A DNA stretch of 64,000 nucleotides from Phycicoccus duodecadis (GCF_002846495.1 NZ_PJNE01000001.1:3410001-3474000); one strand, 5' to 3'; counted from the first letter of the stretch, positions 32,522 through 41,957 are shown. The notes: generated by a model not told the origin, from the sequence alone. Numbers and translations: made by a program.

Positions 32522-33393
32522 GCAGCGGCGTCGTGCAGGTCACCGGCGAGCTCATCGCGAACCGGCGGGTCGGGGCCTACCACCACCTGACCGTGGTCGC
32601 GCCCGGGGTGGCCGAGCCGGCGGCACCGGGACAGTTCGTGGCGCTGGCGGTGGGCGGGCCCACGTCGGCCAACCTCCTGCGCCGCTGCTTCTCGCTGCAC
32701 CGGGTCAAGCCCTCGGGCACCTACGGCGGCACCGTCGACGTCGTCATCGCGGCGCACGGGCCGGGGACCCAGTGGCTGACGGCCCTGCGCCCGCACGACG
32801 CGGTCGACGTCGTCGGGCCGCTGGGGCGGGCGTTCCCGCTGCCGTCGGAGCCCGTGTCGTGCGTACTGGTGGGCGGCGGCTACGGCTCGGCGCCGTTGTT
32901 CTGGCTGGCCGAGACCCTGCGTGAGCGGGGCTGCCACGTCGAGATGGTGCTGGGCGCCGCCTCCGAGGACCGCCTGTTCGGCGTCGTCGAGGGCCGGCGC
33001 GCGGCCGATGCCGTGCACGTCACCACCGACGACGGCTCGGCCGGCCGCAAGGGCTGGGTCTCCGACGTGCTCGGCGAGGTCGTCGAGCGCACGGCGGCCG
33101 GGGTGGTCTACGCCTGTGGCCCGATGGCGATGCTGCGCTCGGTCACCGAGGTGGCGCAGGCCCACGGCGCGGTCGCCCAGGTGGCGGTCGAGGAGTCGAT
33201 GGCCTGCGGCATCGGGGTCTGCATGACCTGCGTCCTGCCCGTCACCGGCGCCGACGGGCTCACCCGGATGGTCCGCTCCTGCGTCGAGGGCCCGGTCTTC
33301 CGCGGCGACCGGGTCCGCTGGGACGCGATCGGCGACGGCATCTCCCGGGTGCCGGACGACGCCGTGGGCGCCCCGAGGCCGGGAGGCCACTGA
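32518..33393 (+). CDS. pyrK: Dihydroorotate dehydrogenase electron-transfer subunit
   Basis: FAD- and 2Fe-2S-containing subunit that passes electrons from PyrD to NAD. The 291-residue protein has the ferredoxin-reductase-type FAD domain ([18 protein letters not shown]), an NAD-binding region with [12 protein letters not shown], and the C-terminal iron-sulphur cysteines in [16 protein letters not shown] and [13 protein letters not shown] 32518 overlaps the carB stop by 4 nt and the end shares a base with pyrD (TGATG). Its presence marks the dehydrogenase as class 1B. Confidence 0.94.
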
Positions 33394-34352
33394 TGGCCGA
33401 CATGTCGACGACCCTCGCGGGCGCCTCGCTGCCGAACCCGGTGATGACGGCGTCGGGCTGCGCCGCGGGCGGCAAGGAGCTGCAGCGGTTCTTCCCCGTC
33501 TCCGAGCTCGGCGCCTTCGTCACCAAGACCGTGATGCGCGACCCGCGCTCCGGGCGCCCGACGCCCCGGATGGCCGAGACGCCGTCCGGGATGCTCAACT
33601 CCATCGGGCTCCAGGGCCCTGGCATCGACGCCTTCTGCGAGCAGGACCTCGCGTGGCTGCAGGCGCAGGGGGCGCGGGTGCTGGTGTCGGTCGCCGGCAA
33701 CACCGCCGAGGAGTTCGGCGAGGTGGTCGAGCGGCTCGTGGCGAGCCCCGCGTGGGAGTGCGTGGTCGGCGTCGAGGCCAACATCTCGTGCCCCAACGTG
33801 GCCAACCGCGGCCTGGTCTTCGCGTGCGACCCGGTGTCGTCCGAGCGCGTGGTGCGCATCGTGCGCGGTCGGGTCCCCGCGTCGGTCCCGGTCTTCGCCA
33901 AGCTCACCCCGGACGTCACCGACATCGTCGCCATCGCGGCGGCGGCCCTCGGGGCCGGAGCCTCGGGCCTGACCATGGTCAACACCCTGCTCGGCATCGT
34001 CATCGACACCGACCGGCTGCGCCCGCAGCTGGCCGGCGTCACCGGTGGCCTCTCGGGGCCGGCCGTGCGCCCGGTGGCGGTGCGCGCCATCTGGCAGGTC
34101 ACCGCCGCGATGCGGGCCGGCACCCTGGCGAGCGCACCGGTCATCGGGGTCGGGGGAGTGCGCACGGGGCGCGATGCCCTCGAGCTCGTCGCCGCCGGGG
34201 CCAGCGCCGTGCAGGTCGGCACCTCGACCTTCAACGACCCGAGTGCGCCGCGCCGCGTGCTCACCGAGCTGGAGGCCGAGATCGACCGGCACGGCTTCGA
34301 CCGGTTCGCCGACGTGGTCGGCATCGCCCACGAGAGGATGGCCCGCCCATGA
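33393..34352 (+). CDS. pyrD: Dihydroorotate dehydrogenase, class 1B catalytic subunit
   Basis: FMN enzyme oxidising dihydroorotate to orotate. The 319-residue TIM barrel shows PVMTASGCAAGGKELQ (FMN/substrate region), SIGLQGPG, the catalytic cysteine in EANISCPNV (class 1, versus serine in class 2), and the phosphate-binding PVIGVGGVRTGRDALELVAAGASAVQVGT. It has no N-terminal membrane segment, so it is cytosolic. It is coupled to pyrK upstream and pyrF downstream. Confidence 0.95.
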   Translation: MADMSTTLAGASLPNPVMTASGCAAGGKELQRFFPVSELGAFVTKTVMRDPRSGRPTPRMAETPSGMLNSIGLQGPGIDAFCEQDLAWLQAQGARVLVSVAGNTAEEFGEVVERLVASPAWECVVGVEANISCPNVANRGLVFACDPVSSERVVRIVRGRVPASVPVFAKLTPDVTDIVAIAAAALGAGASGLTMVNTLLGIVIDTDRLRPQLAGVTGGLSGPAVRPVAVRAIWQVTAAMRAGTLASAPVIGVGGVRTGRDALELVAAGASAVQVGTSTFNDPSAPRRVLTELEAEIDRHGFDRFADVVGIAHERMARP

Positions 34353-35236
34353 GCCCCACCCCGCAGACCGCCGCCCCCACCCCGTTCGGGGTCCGGCTCC
34401 GGGCGGCCATTGACGAGCACGGCCCCCTGTGCGCCGGCATCGACCCGCACGCCGCGCTGCTGGAGGCCTGGGGCCTGCCCGACACCGTCGACGGCCTCGA
34501 GCGCTTCGCCTTGACCTGCGTCGAGGCGTTCGGCGGGGCCGTGGCCTGCGTCAAGCCGCAGTCGGCGTTCTTCGAGCGGTTCGGCTCCCGCGGCGTCGCC
34601 GTGCTCGAGCGCACCCTGGAGGCCCTGCGCGAGGCCGGCACCCTCAGCCTGCTCGACGCCAAGCGCGGTGACATCGGCACCACGATGGCGGGCTACGCCC
34701 AGGCGTACCTCTCCGACGCCTCCCCGCTCCGGGCCGACGCCCTCACGGTCAGCCCCTACCTGGGGTACGAGTCGCTGCGCCCGGCCCTGGACCTGGCGGC
34801 CGCCACGGGGAGGGGCGTGTTCGTCCTGACCCTCACCTCCAACCCCGAGGGCCCCTCGGTGCAGCACGCCGTCCGCGCGGGGCGCACCGTGGCCGCCGCG
34901 GTGGTCGACGGCGTGGCCGCCGACAACGCCGCCGCGCGGGCGGCCGGCGAGCTCGGCAGCATCGGCACCGTGGTCGGCGCCACCGTCGGCTCGGCGGTCG
35001 CCGACCTCGGGCTCGACCTCGCCGGAGCCGGCGGGCCCGTCCTGGCGCCGGGGCTCGGGGCCCAGGGCGGCACCGCCGACGGGCTGCGCGCGACCTTCGG
35101 GGACGCCCTGGCGCTGGTGCTCGGCAACAGCTCGCGCGAGGTGCTCCGGGCGGGGCCCCAGGCCTCCGCGCTGCGGGCCGCGGCCCGGGCCGCGGCCGAG
35201 GCTCTGGCATCCGGGGTCGAGACACACCGGGGCTGA
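34349..35236 (+). CDS. pyrF: Orotidine 5'-phosphate decarboxylase, long type
   Basis: Makes UMP from OMP. The 295-residue protein is of the longer (type 2) bacterial form. It has [27 protein letters not shown], the catalytic [17 protein letters not shown] (Asp-Lys-x-x-Asp), [10 protein letters not shown] and [11 protein letters not shown] 34349 overlaps the pyrD stop by 4 nt. It is the last enzyme of the operon; mihF follows after a 92-nt gap with its own promoter candidate. Orotate phosphoribosyltransferase (pyrE) is not in the window. Confidence 0.95.
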   Translation: MSPTPQTAAPTPFGVRLRAAIDEHGPLCAGIDPHAALLEAWGLPDTVDGLERFALTCVEAFGGAVACVKPQSAFFERFGSRGVAVLERTLEALREAGTLSLLDAKRGDIGTTMAGYAQAYLSDASPLRADALTVSPYLGYESLRPALDLAAATGRGVFVLTLTSNPEGPSVQHAVRAGRTVAAAVVDGVAADNAAARAAGELGSIGTVVGATVGSAVADLGLDLAGAGGPVLAPGLGAQGGTADGLRATFGDALALVLGNSSREVLRAGPQASALRAAARAAAEALASGVETHRG

Positions 35237-35260
35237 GGAGACGCTCAGGCGGTGGGCAGG

Positions 35261-35266
35261 TACAGT
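35261..35266 (+). promoter_or_regulatory. mihF promoter -10 candidate
   Basis: TACAGT at 35261-35266 would give a leader of about 55 nt to mihF. Read-through from the pyr operon is also possible since no terminator is seen. Confidence 0.4.
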
Positions 35267-35328
35267 CGCGAAGGTACCGCCGGGTGTTGAGCAGCCAGCA
35301 TCCGCACGTCAAAATCGAGGATCACTAC

Positions 35329-35646
35329 GTGGCACTCCCTCCCCTCACCCAGGAACAGCGCACCGCGGCGCTCGAGAAGGCGGCCGCCTCCCGGCGCGAG
35401 CGCGCCGAGGTCAAGAACCGCCTGAAGCGCTCCGGTGCCTCCCTCCAGGGCGTCATCGCCGAGGGTCGCACCAACGACGTCATCGGCAAGATGCGGGTCT
35501 CGGCCCTGCTCGAGTCGATGCCCGGCGTCGGCCGGGTGCGCGCGCGCCAGATCATGGAGGACATCGGCATCTCCGAGAGCCGGCGGGTGCGGGGGCTCGG
35601 CCAGAACCAGGTGTCCGCCCTGCTCGACCGCTTCGGGCGGCAGTGA
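35329..35646 (+). CDS. mihF: Integration host factor MihF, actinobacterial type
   Basis: A nucleoid-associated DNA-binding protein unrelated to enterobacterial IHF. The 105-residue protein has a long basic N-terminal helix ([29 protein letters not shown]), the [19 protein letters not shown] segment and a helix-two-turn-helix DNA-binding part [21 protein letters not shown] 35329 has GAGG 8 nt upstream; an upstream in-frame TTG at 35284-35286 would add 15 residues without similarity. It overlaps gmk by 4 nt. The mihF-gmk-rpoZ order is a hallmark of actinobacteria. Confidence 0.94.
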   Translation: MALPPLTQEQRTAALEKAAASRRERAEVKNRLKRSGASLQGVIAEGRTNDVIGKMRVSALLESMPGVGRVRARQIMEDIGISESRRVRGLGQNQVSALLDRFGRQ

Positions 35647-36224
35647 CGGGCCGCTCCCGCCTCACCGTCCTCGCCGGGCCGACCGCGGTCGGCAAGGGGA
35701 CCCTCGCGGCGTACGTCCGCGAGCACCATCCGCAGGTGTGGCTCTCCGTCTCCGCGACCACCCGTCGACCCCGCCCGGGCGAGGTCGACGGCGTGCACTA
35801 CCACTTCGTCGACGACCAGCGTTTCGACGAGATGGTGCGTGACGGCGCCCTCCTGGAGTGGGCGGTCGTGCACGGCCGGGCGCGCTACGGCACGCCGCGG
35901 GCGCCCGTCGAGGAGGTCCTCGCCACGGGGCGCCCCGCCCTGCTGGAGATCGACCTGCAGGGTGCCCGCCAGGTGCGCGCGAGCATGCCCGACGCCTTCT
36001 TCGTCTTCCTGATGCCGCCCAGCTGGGACGAGCTGGTCCGCCGCCTGGTCGGCCGGGGGACCGAGGACGAGGCCGAGCGGGCCGCGCGGCTCGACACCGC
36101 CCGGGTCGAGCTCGCCGCTGCCGAGGAGTTCGACGTCAGCATCGTCAACGACGACGTTCGGCGCGCGGCGGAGGAACTCGTATCATGGATGGGATCCCCC
36201 GTACCCCCCACGAATCGAGACTGA
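35643..36224 (+). CDS. gmk: Guanylate kinase
   Basis: Phosphorylates GMP to GDP with ATP. The 193-residue protein carries a P-loop [14 protein letters not shown] (Thr-Ala where many have Ser-Gly), the GMP-binding [21 protein letters not shown] with its Arg and Tyr residues, and [16 protein letters not shown] 35643 overlaps the mihF stop by 4 nt. A TATCAT sequence near its 3' end (36181-36186) may be a promoter for rpoZ. Confidence 0.95.
   Translation: MTGRSRLTVLAGPTAVGKGTLAAYVREHHPQVWLSVSATTRRPRPGEVDGVHYHFVDDQRFDEMVRDGALLEWAVVHGRARYGTPRAPVEEVLATGRPALLEIDLQGARQVRASMPDAFFVFLMPPSWDELVRRLVGRGTEDEAERAARLDTARVELAAAEEFDVSIVNDDVRRAAEELVSWMGSPVPPTNRD
36181..36186 (+). promoter_or_regulatory. Possible internal promoter (-10) for rpoZ
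   Basis: TATCAT stands out in the GC-rich 3' end of gmk and would leave a leader of about 35 nt before rpoZ. Confidence 0.4.
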
Positions 36225-36227
36225 CGC

Positions 36228-36515
36228 GTGTCCGGAACCATCGCGAACCCCATCGGCATCACCAACCCGCCGATCGACGAGCTCCTCGAGCGCGCCGACT
36301 CCAAGTACGCGCTCGTGCTCTACTCCGCGAAGCGGGCCCGGCAGATCAACGCCTACTACGCGCAGCTCCAGGAGGGCCTGCTCGAGTACGTCGGGCCGCT
36401 CGTCGACTCCGAGGTGCACGAGAAGCCGCTGTCGATCTCCCTGCGCGAGATCAACGAGGGCCTGCTCACCTCCGAGCCGACCAACGACGCCGGCGAGCTC
36501 CTCCCCAAGGCCTGA
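36228..36515 (+). CDS. rpoZ: DNA-directed RNA polymerase subunit omega
   Basis: Small RNA polymerase subunit that supports assembly of beta' and contributes to the ppGpp site in some bacteria. The 95-residue protein has the family core [35 protein letters not shown]. This is the longer actinobacterial form with the tail [16 protein letters not shown]. The GTG start is 3 nt after the gmk stop. Confidence 0.95.
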   Translation: MSGTIANPIGITNPPIDELLERADSKYALVLYSAKRARQINAYYAQLQEGLLEYVGPLVDSEVHEKPLSISLREINEGLLTSEPTNDAGELLPKA

Positions 36516-36519
36516 CCGC

Positions 36520-37779
36520 GTGAAGGTCGTCCTCGGGGTCGCCGGGGGCATCGCGGCGTACAAGGCCTGTTCGCTGCTGCGCCTGCTCTCCGAGGCCGGC
36601 CACGACGTGACCGTCGTCCCCACCGCCTCCGCCCTGCACTTCGTGGGCGAGGCGACCTGGGCGGCGCTGTCGGGCAAGCCGGTGCACACCGACGTCTGGT
36701 CCGACATCACCGAGGTGCCGCACGTGCGGATCGGCCAGGAGGCCGACCTCGTGGTCGTCGCCCCGGCCACGGCCGACCTGCTGGCCCGCGCCGCCACCGG
36801 CCAGGCCGACGACCTGCTCACCAACGTCCTGCTCACGGCGCGCTGCCCGGTGGTGATGGCCCCGGCCATGCACACCGAGATGTACGAGCACCCGGCCACC
36901 CAGGCGAACATCGCCACCCTCAGCGAGCGTGGCGTGCACATCGTCCCGCCCGCCTCGGGGCGCCTCACCGGCCAGGACACCGGTCCCGGCCGGCTGCCCG
37001 AGCCCGCGGAGCTGTTCGCCGTGTGCGAGCGGGTCCTGGCGCAGGGCAGCCCCGGGGGCGAGGTGCCCGCCGGGCCCGCGGCGCGTGGCCCGCTGGCCGG
37101 GCGCCGGGTGGTGGTCACCGCCGGCGGTACCCGTGAGCCGCTCGACCCGGTGCGCTACCTGGGCAACCGCAGCTCCGGCAAGCAGGGGTACGCGGTCGCC
37201 GCGGTCGCCGCGGCCCGGGGCGCCGAGGTCGTGCTGGTCACGACGTCCGGCCTGCCGGTGCCCGCCGGGGTCCGCGCCGTCCCCGTCGAGACCGCCCTCG
37301 AGATGGCGGCCGCGGTGCACGCGGCGGGCGCCGAGGCCGACGTCGTGGTGATGGCCGCGGCGGTCGCCGACTTCCGCCCCGCCGAGGTCGCCGCGCACAA
37401 GATCAAGAAGACCCACGCTGCTGCTCCGGGCGGCACCCCCGACGAGTCGGCCCCGGTGGTCGCGCTGGTCCGCAACCCCGACATCCTGGCGGGGCTGGTC
37501 GCCGCACGTGGTGCGTCGTCGTCGCCGCTCGTCGTGGGGTTCGCGGCCGAGACCGGTGACGAGGACGGCACGGTGCTCGAGCACGGCCGCGCCAAGCTCG
37601 AGCGCAAGGGCTGCGACGTCCTCGTGGTCAACGAGGTCGGGCCCGGCAAGGCCTTCGGCACCGACGTCAACACCGTGCACGTGCTGCGGCGGGGGAGCGA
37701 CGGGGTGCTCGACGTCGGGCCTGCGAGCAAGGACGCCGTGGCCGGCGCCGTCTGGGACGTGGTGGGCGACCTGCTCTGA
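36520..37779 (+). CDS. coaBC: Bifunctional phosphopantothenoylcysteine decarboxylase / phosphopantothenate--cysteine ligase
   Basis: Carries out two steps of coenzyme A synthesis. The 419-residue protein has the FMN-dependent decarboxylase CoaC in residues 1-~180 (GVAGGIAAYKACSLLR, PATADLLARAATG, APAMHTEMY, SGRLTGQDTGPGRLPEP) and the CTP-dependent ligase CoaB in the rest (VVTAGGTREPLDPVRYLGNRSSGKQGYAVA, MAAAVADFRP, the KIKK lysine, VGFAAETGD, and a late DVLVVNEVG). The start lies 4 nt after rpoZ. The gene converges with the coiled-coil operon. Confidence 0.96.
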   Translation: MKVVLGVAGGIAAYKACSLLRLLSEAGHDVTVVPTASALHFVGEATWAALSGKPVHTDVWSDITEVPHVRIGQEADLVVVAPATADLLARAATGQADDLLTNVLLTARCPVVMAPAMHTEMYEHPATQANIATLSERGVHIVPPASGRLTGQDTGPGRLPEPAELFAVCERVLAQGSPGGEVPAGPAARGPLAGRRVVVTAGGTREPLDPVRYLGNRSSGKQGYAVAAVAAARGAEVVLVTTSGLPVPAGVRAVPVETALEMAAAVHAAGAEADVVVMAAAVADFRPAEVAAHKIKKTHAAAPGGTPDESAPVVALVRNPDILAGLVAARGASSSPLVVGFAAETGDEDGTVLEHGRAKLERKGCDVLVVNEVGPGKAFGTDVNTVHVLRRGSDGVLDVGPASKDAVAGAVWDVVGDLL

Positions 37780-37795
37780 GCCGGCCGGGACGCCC

Positions 37796-37900
37796 TCAGG
37801 TGGCGGTGTACTCCACCGACCAGCCGCGGCCCAGCTCGCCCGCCAGGTCCGGGAACACCCGCAGCCGCTGCGGCGGCACAGGGGGCAGGCCGGGGCTCAC
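37796..37900 (-). CDS. 34-aa ORF at the end of the coiled-coil operon
   Basis: GTG 37900 overlaps the stop of the upstream coiled-coil gene by 4 nt (GTGA), the same coupling used throughout this window, and the frame ends at 37796, 16 nt from the converging coaBC stop. The peptide is Pro-rich at first (PGLPPVPPQRLRVFPDL) and ends GRGWSVEYTAT. I recognise no family. It may be a real tiny protein, or the remnant of a longer C-terminus of the coiled-coil protein shifted by one base. Confidence 0.4.
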   Translation of the reverse strand: MSPGLPPVPPQRLRVFPDLAGELGRGWSVEYTAT

Positions 37901-39057
37901 CGCCGCGCGGGCTGCTTCTTCCGGCCTTGGGGCGCCGGGGTGTCCTCGGACGGGTGCGTCTCGGCGGGCGCGGCGTCGGGAACCTGGGCGGCCGGCTCCT
38001 CGCCGGTCGCGGCGTCCTCCGGCTCGACCTCCTCCTCGACGGTCTCGGCCGGCTGGGTCTCGGCCGGCTGGGTCTCGGCCGGCGCCTCGGGCGCGGCGGG
38101 TGCCTCGTCGGCCTGGGCCACGATGGCCTCGGCCGCGGCCGGGCCGCCGAGGGTGGCGAGCATGTTGCGGACGTTGGAGAGCTGCGCGGTGATGCTGTCG
38201 CGCCGGGCGGTGGCGGCGGCCAGCTCGCGCTCGGAGTCGCGGCGGACCCGCTCGGCCTGCTCGCGGGCGGCCCGGACGAGCTGGGCGGCCTCGGTCCGGG
38301 CGGCCTCGAGGACGCGGGCGGCCTCCTCGGACTTGGTGCGGTGGTCCTCGTCGGCCTCGCGCGCCAGCAGGTCGGCCCGCTCCTGGACCGCGCGCAGCGC
38401 GTCGTCCTGCTTGGCCATCTGCTCGGTGAACTCGGCGGCCGAACGGTCGCGACGCTCACCGAGGGTCTTCTCGAAGTCGGCGGCCTGCGCGGCCGCGGTG
38501 GCCCGCTGCTTCTCGAAGTACGCCTCCGCCTCCTCGCGGCGGGCGGCGGCCTCACGGGCGGCGTCGTCGATGATGGAGTCGGCCTCGGCCTTGGCCCGCG
38601 CGAGGACCTGGGCGCCGTCGGTGTCGGCCCGGTTGCGGACCTCCTCGGCGTAGCGGTCGGCCTCGGCGCGCACCAGCTGGGTCTCGTCGGCGGCGACCCG
38701 GCGGACCTCGGCGGCCTCGGCCTGGGCGCTCTGGCGGATGGAGCCGGCCTCCTCGTCGGCGAGCCCCAGCATCCGCCCGATCCGCTCGCCGAGGTCGGCG
38801 AAGGTGGGGCTGGACGCCTTGCGGGTCTGCTCCTCCAGCTCGGAGACCTTGGCGCGGTGCGCCTCGAGCTCACCCGCCGTCGCCTCCTGGTCCTGGCGGA
38901 CCTTGGTCAGCTGCACCGAGCTCTCGGCGGCCTCCTGGCGCGCCGCCTCCGCCTCGCGTCGGGCCGACTCGACGGCCTGGTGCAGCGCGGCGACGTGCGC
39001 GTCGACCTGGACGGGGTCGTAGCCACGGAAGACGGTCGGGAACTCCGGCTGGTTCAT
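37897..39057 (-). CDS. DivIVA-like coiled-coil protein A
   Basis: A 386-residue protein with a DivIVA-type N-terminus (FRGYDPVQVDAHVAALHQAVE), then almost uninterrupted alanine/glutamate/arginine-rich coiled coil to about residue 300 (ELEAHRAKVSELEEQTRK, EAEAYFEKQRATAAAQAADF), the motif ARRDSITAQLSNVRNMLATL, and an acidic Pro/Glu/Thr tail with a repeated AETQP unit. Likely a cytoskeletal scaffold at poles or septa, as are Wag31, Scy and FilP; that is inference from architecture. ATG 39057 overlaps the stop of protein B by 4 nt. Confidence 0.8.
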   Translation of the reverse strand: MNQPEFPTVFRGYDPVQVDAHVAALHQAVESARREAEAARQEAAESSVQLTKVRQDQEATAGELEAHRAKVSELEEQTRKASSPTFADLGERIGRMLGLADEEAGSIRQSAQAEAAEVRRVAADETQLVRAEADRYAEEVRNRADTDGAQVLARAKAEADSIIDDAAREAAARREEAEAYFEKQRATAAAQAADFEKTLGERRDRSAAEFTEQMAKQDDALRAVQERADLLAREADEDHRTKSEEAARVLEAARTEAAQLVRAAREQAERVRRDSERELAAATARRDSITAQLSNVRNMLATLGGPAAAEAIVAQADEAPAAPEAPAETQPAETQPAETVEEEVEPEDAATGEEPAAQVPDAAPAETHPSEDTPAPQGRKKQPARR

Positions 39058-40562
39058 GAGGACTCCTGTGGTTCAGAGGTGAGGTCGGTGGAAGCGGTGG
39101 CGGGCTCGGGCCGCGGGGACCCGCCCGGGGAGGCCCCGGTCGGCTGCGGGTCCTGGACGGCGAGGGCCTCGATGACCCCGGACAGCCGCCCGAGCTGAGC
39201 CGTGATCGCATCACGTCGCGCTGCGAGTGTATGCACCTCGGCGCGGGCGCGCTCGACCGCAGCGTGGGCCTCGGCCCGCACCGTGTCGGCGCGCAGGCGT
39301 GCCTCCTCCGAGGCCTGCACGATCTCGGCCCGGGCGCCGCGGTGGTACTCGTGCGCCTCCCGCTGCATCCGCTCGACGTCCTCGGCGGCGCGCTGGCGCA
39401 CCAGGCGGGCGCCGTCCTCGGCCTCGGCCAGGCGGCGCTCGGCGCGCCGGGTCGACTCGACCTCCCGGCGGCGGGCCTCCTCGAGGAGCCGGTCGGACTC
39501 GGCCGTGGCGGCGGCCCGGGTGCGCTCGGCGTCGGCGCGGGCCTCGGCCAGCACCGACGCGGCCTGCTCGCGCAGCCGGCGCGACTCGGCCTCGGCCTCC
39601 GCCAGCCGGTCGCGGGCCTTGGCGGTGGCGCTCCCGAGGAGGGTCTGGACCCGGTGTCGGTGGGTGCGGGCCCGGTCGGCGAGCTCCTGGTGGTGCTCGC
39701 GGGCGCGCCGCTCGCGTTCGGTCTCGGTGCGGTCGAGGATCTCGCGGACCGTTCCCTGTGCCCAGGTGAGGTGCTTGTCGGCGGCCTCGACGGTGGCGTG
39801 GGCCTCGATCTCGGCGTCGGTGACGATGCGGGCCGCGGCGGTGCGGGCGTCCTCGACCAGCAGGTCGGCCTCGACGCGGGCGCCGTTCTCGCGGGTCGTG
39901 AGGGCCGCCAGCCGGGAGGCGACCTCGGCCTCGGCCTCCTCGCGGTGGCGCGCCGCGTAGGTCTCGGCCTCGTCGCGCAGCCCGTGCAGCTCCTGCTCGG
40001 TCGACTCCCGCAGTGCGACGAGCTCGCCGGTGTGCCGCTCGTGCTCGTGGGTCCAGCGCTCCTGGTGGGCGCGCTCCTCGTCGGCGAGCCGCGCCATCGT
40101 GGTGTCGTGCTCGCCGCGGGCCGTGCCCAGCAGGGCCTCGGCGCGCTCCTGGGCGTCGGCCAGCAGGGCGGCGGCCTGGTCCTGGGCGATGTTGAGCGCC
40201 TCGTCGGTGGCCTTGGTGGCCCCGGCGCGCAGCTGTGCCGCCTGGTCGGCGGCGTCGGCCAGCATGATCTCGACCTCGGCACGGGTGTCGGCCAGGGTGC
40301 GCTCGGCCTCGGCCCGGCCGGCCTCGACGCGCGCCGAGAGGGTGGCGAGCTCGTGGGCGGCGGCGGCGGTCTCGTCACGTATCCGGGCCGCCTCGGCGCG
40401 AGCCTCGCGCAGCTCGCGACCCGCGTCCTCACGGAGCTGGTCGGCCAGGGTCTGGGCCCGGGTGAGCAGGCCCAGCGCCTCGTCGACGGGGCTCGCGGGC
40501 GGCGTCGGCGCACGGCCCGTCGTCGTCGGCTCACTGCTCGACCGGTCGGACACGAGGCCCAT
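39054..40562 (-). CDS. Coiled-coil protein B (Scy/FilP-like architecture)
   Basis: A 502-residue protein, nearly all long coiled coil (residues ~30-450) rich in Ala, Glu and Arg with regular heptads, for example EEARRREVESTRRAERRLAEAE. Near the C-terminus it carries ARRDAITAQLGRLSGVIEAL, the same motif as in protein A, and a short Pro/Ser tail. No membrane segment is present. It may assemble with protein A into a filamentous scaffold. The start is uncertain: ATG 40562 is used, with GTG 40583 upstream and a GTG 9 nt downstream (SDRSSSEP) as alternatives. It is divergent from metK. Confidence 0.78.
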   Translation of the reverse strand: MGLVSDRSSSEPTTTGRAPTPPASPVDEALGLLTRAQTLADQLREDAGRELREARAEAARIRDETAAAAHELATLSARVEAGRAEAERTLADTRAEVEIMLADAADQAAQLRAGATKATDEALNIAQDQAAALLADAQERAEALLGTARGEHDTTMARLADEERAHQERWTHEHERHTGELVALRESTEQELHGLRDEAETYAARHREEAEAEVASRLAALTTRENGARVEADLLVEDARTAAARIVTDAEIEAHATVEAADKHLTWAQGTVREILDRTETERERRAREHHQELADRARTHRHRVQTLLGSATAKARDRLAEAEAESRRLREQAASVLAEARADAERTRAAATAESDRLLEEARRREVESTRRAERRLAEAEDGARLVRQRAAEDVERMQREAHEYHRGARAEIVQASEEARLRADTVRAEAHAAVERARAEVHTLAARRDAITAQLGRLSGVIEALAVQDPQPTGASPGGSPRPEPATASTDLTSEPQESS

Positions 40563-40619
40563 GATTACAGAACGGCCCGCCACGTGCCGGACCAGAGGAA
40601 GCGGGTCTCACGCGGCAGG

Positions 40620-40625
40620 TAGATT
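40620..40625 (+). promoter_or_regulatory. metK promoter -10 box
   Basis: TAGATT at 40620-40625 would give a leader of about 48 nt with a CCACC/GGTGG hairpin before the AAGGAG ribosome binding site (40667-40672). No SAM-riboswitch motif is recognisable. Confidence 0.5.
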
Positions 40626-40679
40626 GACGAGGTGCCACCACCGGTTCGCGGTGGATGTCGACCATGAAGGAGTTGCCGC

Positions 40680-41900
40680 GTGTCCGCACGCCTGTTCACG
40701 TCCGAGTCCGTCACCGAGGGCCACCCGGACAAGATCTGCGATCAGATCTCCGACAGCATCCTCGACGCGCTCCTCGCCCAGGACCCGCACAGCCGGGTCG
40801 CGGTCGAGACGATGGTGACGACCGGTCTGGTCCACGTCGCCGGCGAGGTGACCACCGAGGCGTACGTCGAGATCCCGCAGGTGGTCCGCGAGACGGTGCT
40901 CGGCATCGGCTACGACTCCTCGACCAAGGGCTTCGACGGCGCCTCGTGCGGCGTCGAGGTGTCGATCGGGCAGCAGAGCCCGGACATCGCCCAGGGGGTC
41001 GACACCGCGTTCGAGAACCGCACCGGCGGGGTCGACCCCAAGGACAAGCAGGGCGCCGGCGACCAGGGCCTGATGTTCGGCTACGCCTGCGAGGACACCG
41101 CCGAGCTCATGCCGCTGCCGATCTACCTCGCGCACCGGCTCTCGGAGCGCCTGACGGCCGTCCGCAAGAACGGCGAGCTGTCCTACCTGCGCCCCGACGG
41201 CAAGACCCAGGTCACCATCGCGTACGACGGCGACACCGCCGTCTCGCTCGACGCCGTGGTGCTCTCGACCCAGCACGCCGACGACATCAGCCTCGACGGC
41301 CTGCTCGACCCCGACATCCGCAGCCACGTCATCGAGCCGGTCCTGGCCGAGCTCGCCGACTCCGGCACCCAGCTGCGCACCGACTCCTACACGACCTACA
41401 TCAACCCCACCGGCAAGTTCGTCATCGGTGGCCCGATGGGCGACGCCGGCCTCACCGGCCGCAAGATCATCGTCGACACCTACGGCGGGATGGCGCGCCA
41501 CGGTGGCGGCGCGTTCTCGGGCAAGGACCCCTCGAAGGTCGACCGCTCGGCCGCCTACGCGATGCGGTGGGTCGCCAAGAACGTCGTCGCGGCCGGCCTG
41601 GCCCGCCGCTGCGAGGTGCAGGTGGCCTACGCCATCGGCGTCGCCCAGCCCGTGGGGCTCTACGTCGAGACCTTCGGCACCGAGACCGCCCCGGTCGACA
41701 AGATCCAGGCGGCCATCCACCGCGTCTTCGACCTGCGCCCGCTCGCCATCCTCGAGGACCTCGACCTGCTGCGGCCCATCTACAAGCCGACCGCGGCGTA
41801 CGGGCACTTCGGCCGCACGAGCGCCGCGGGCGTCGAGAACGCCTTCACCTGGGAGCGCACCGACCGCGTCGAGGCGCTCCAGCGCGCGGTGGCCGGCTGA
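40680..41900 (+). CDS. metK: S-adenosylmethionine synthase
   Basis: Makes SAM from methionine and ATP. The 406-residue protein has the ATP-binding [17 protein letters not shown] at the N-terminus, the [12 protein letters not shown] hexapeptide region, the P-loop-like [19 protein letters not shown] and the [15 protein letters not shown] segment. GTG 40680 has AAGGAG 7 nt upstream. A long stem-loop follows the stop. It would supply SAM to rsmB and other methyltransferases. Confidence 0.97.
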   Translation: MSARLFTSESVTEGHPDKICDQISDSILDALLAQDPHSRVAVETMVTTGLVHVAGEVTTEAYVEIPQVVRETVLGIGYDSSTKGFDGASCGVEVSIGQQSPDIAQGVDTAFENRTGGVDPKDKQGAGDQGLMFGYACEDTAELMPLPIYLAHRLSERLTAVRKNGELSYLRPDGKTQVTIAYDGDTAVSLDAVVLSTQHADDISLDGLLDPDIRSHVIEPVLAELADSGTQLRTDSYTTYINPTGKFVIGGPMGDAGLTGRKIIVDTYGGMARHGGGAFSGKDPSKVDRSAAYAMRWVAKNVVAAGLARRCEVQVAYAIGVAQPVGLYVETFGTETAPVDKIQAAIHRVFDLRPLAILEDLDLLRPIYKPTAAYGHFGRTSAAGVENAFTWERTDRVEALQRAVAG

Positions 41901-41918
41901 CCGGCCCGTCGTCCACAG

Positions 41919-41957
41919 GCGGAGCCCGCCGGCCCTTCCGGGGTCGGCGGGCTCCGC
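41919..41957 (+). terminator. metK terminator, 13-bp perfect stem
   Basis: GCGGAGCCCGCCG (41919-41931) and CGGCGGGCTCCGC (41945-41957) form a 13-bp perfect stem with a 13-nt loop. No U tract follows; the priA -10 box begins at the next base. Confidence 0.8.

Noticed and set aside
40584..40679. SAM riboswitch upstream of metK
   Set aside because: The leader is under 60 nt and shows only a 5-bp hairpin; none of the SAM-I, SAM-II or SAM-IV conserved cores is present.
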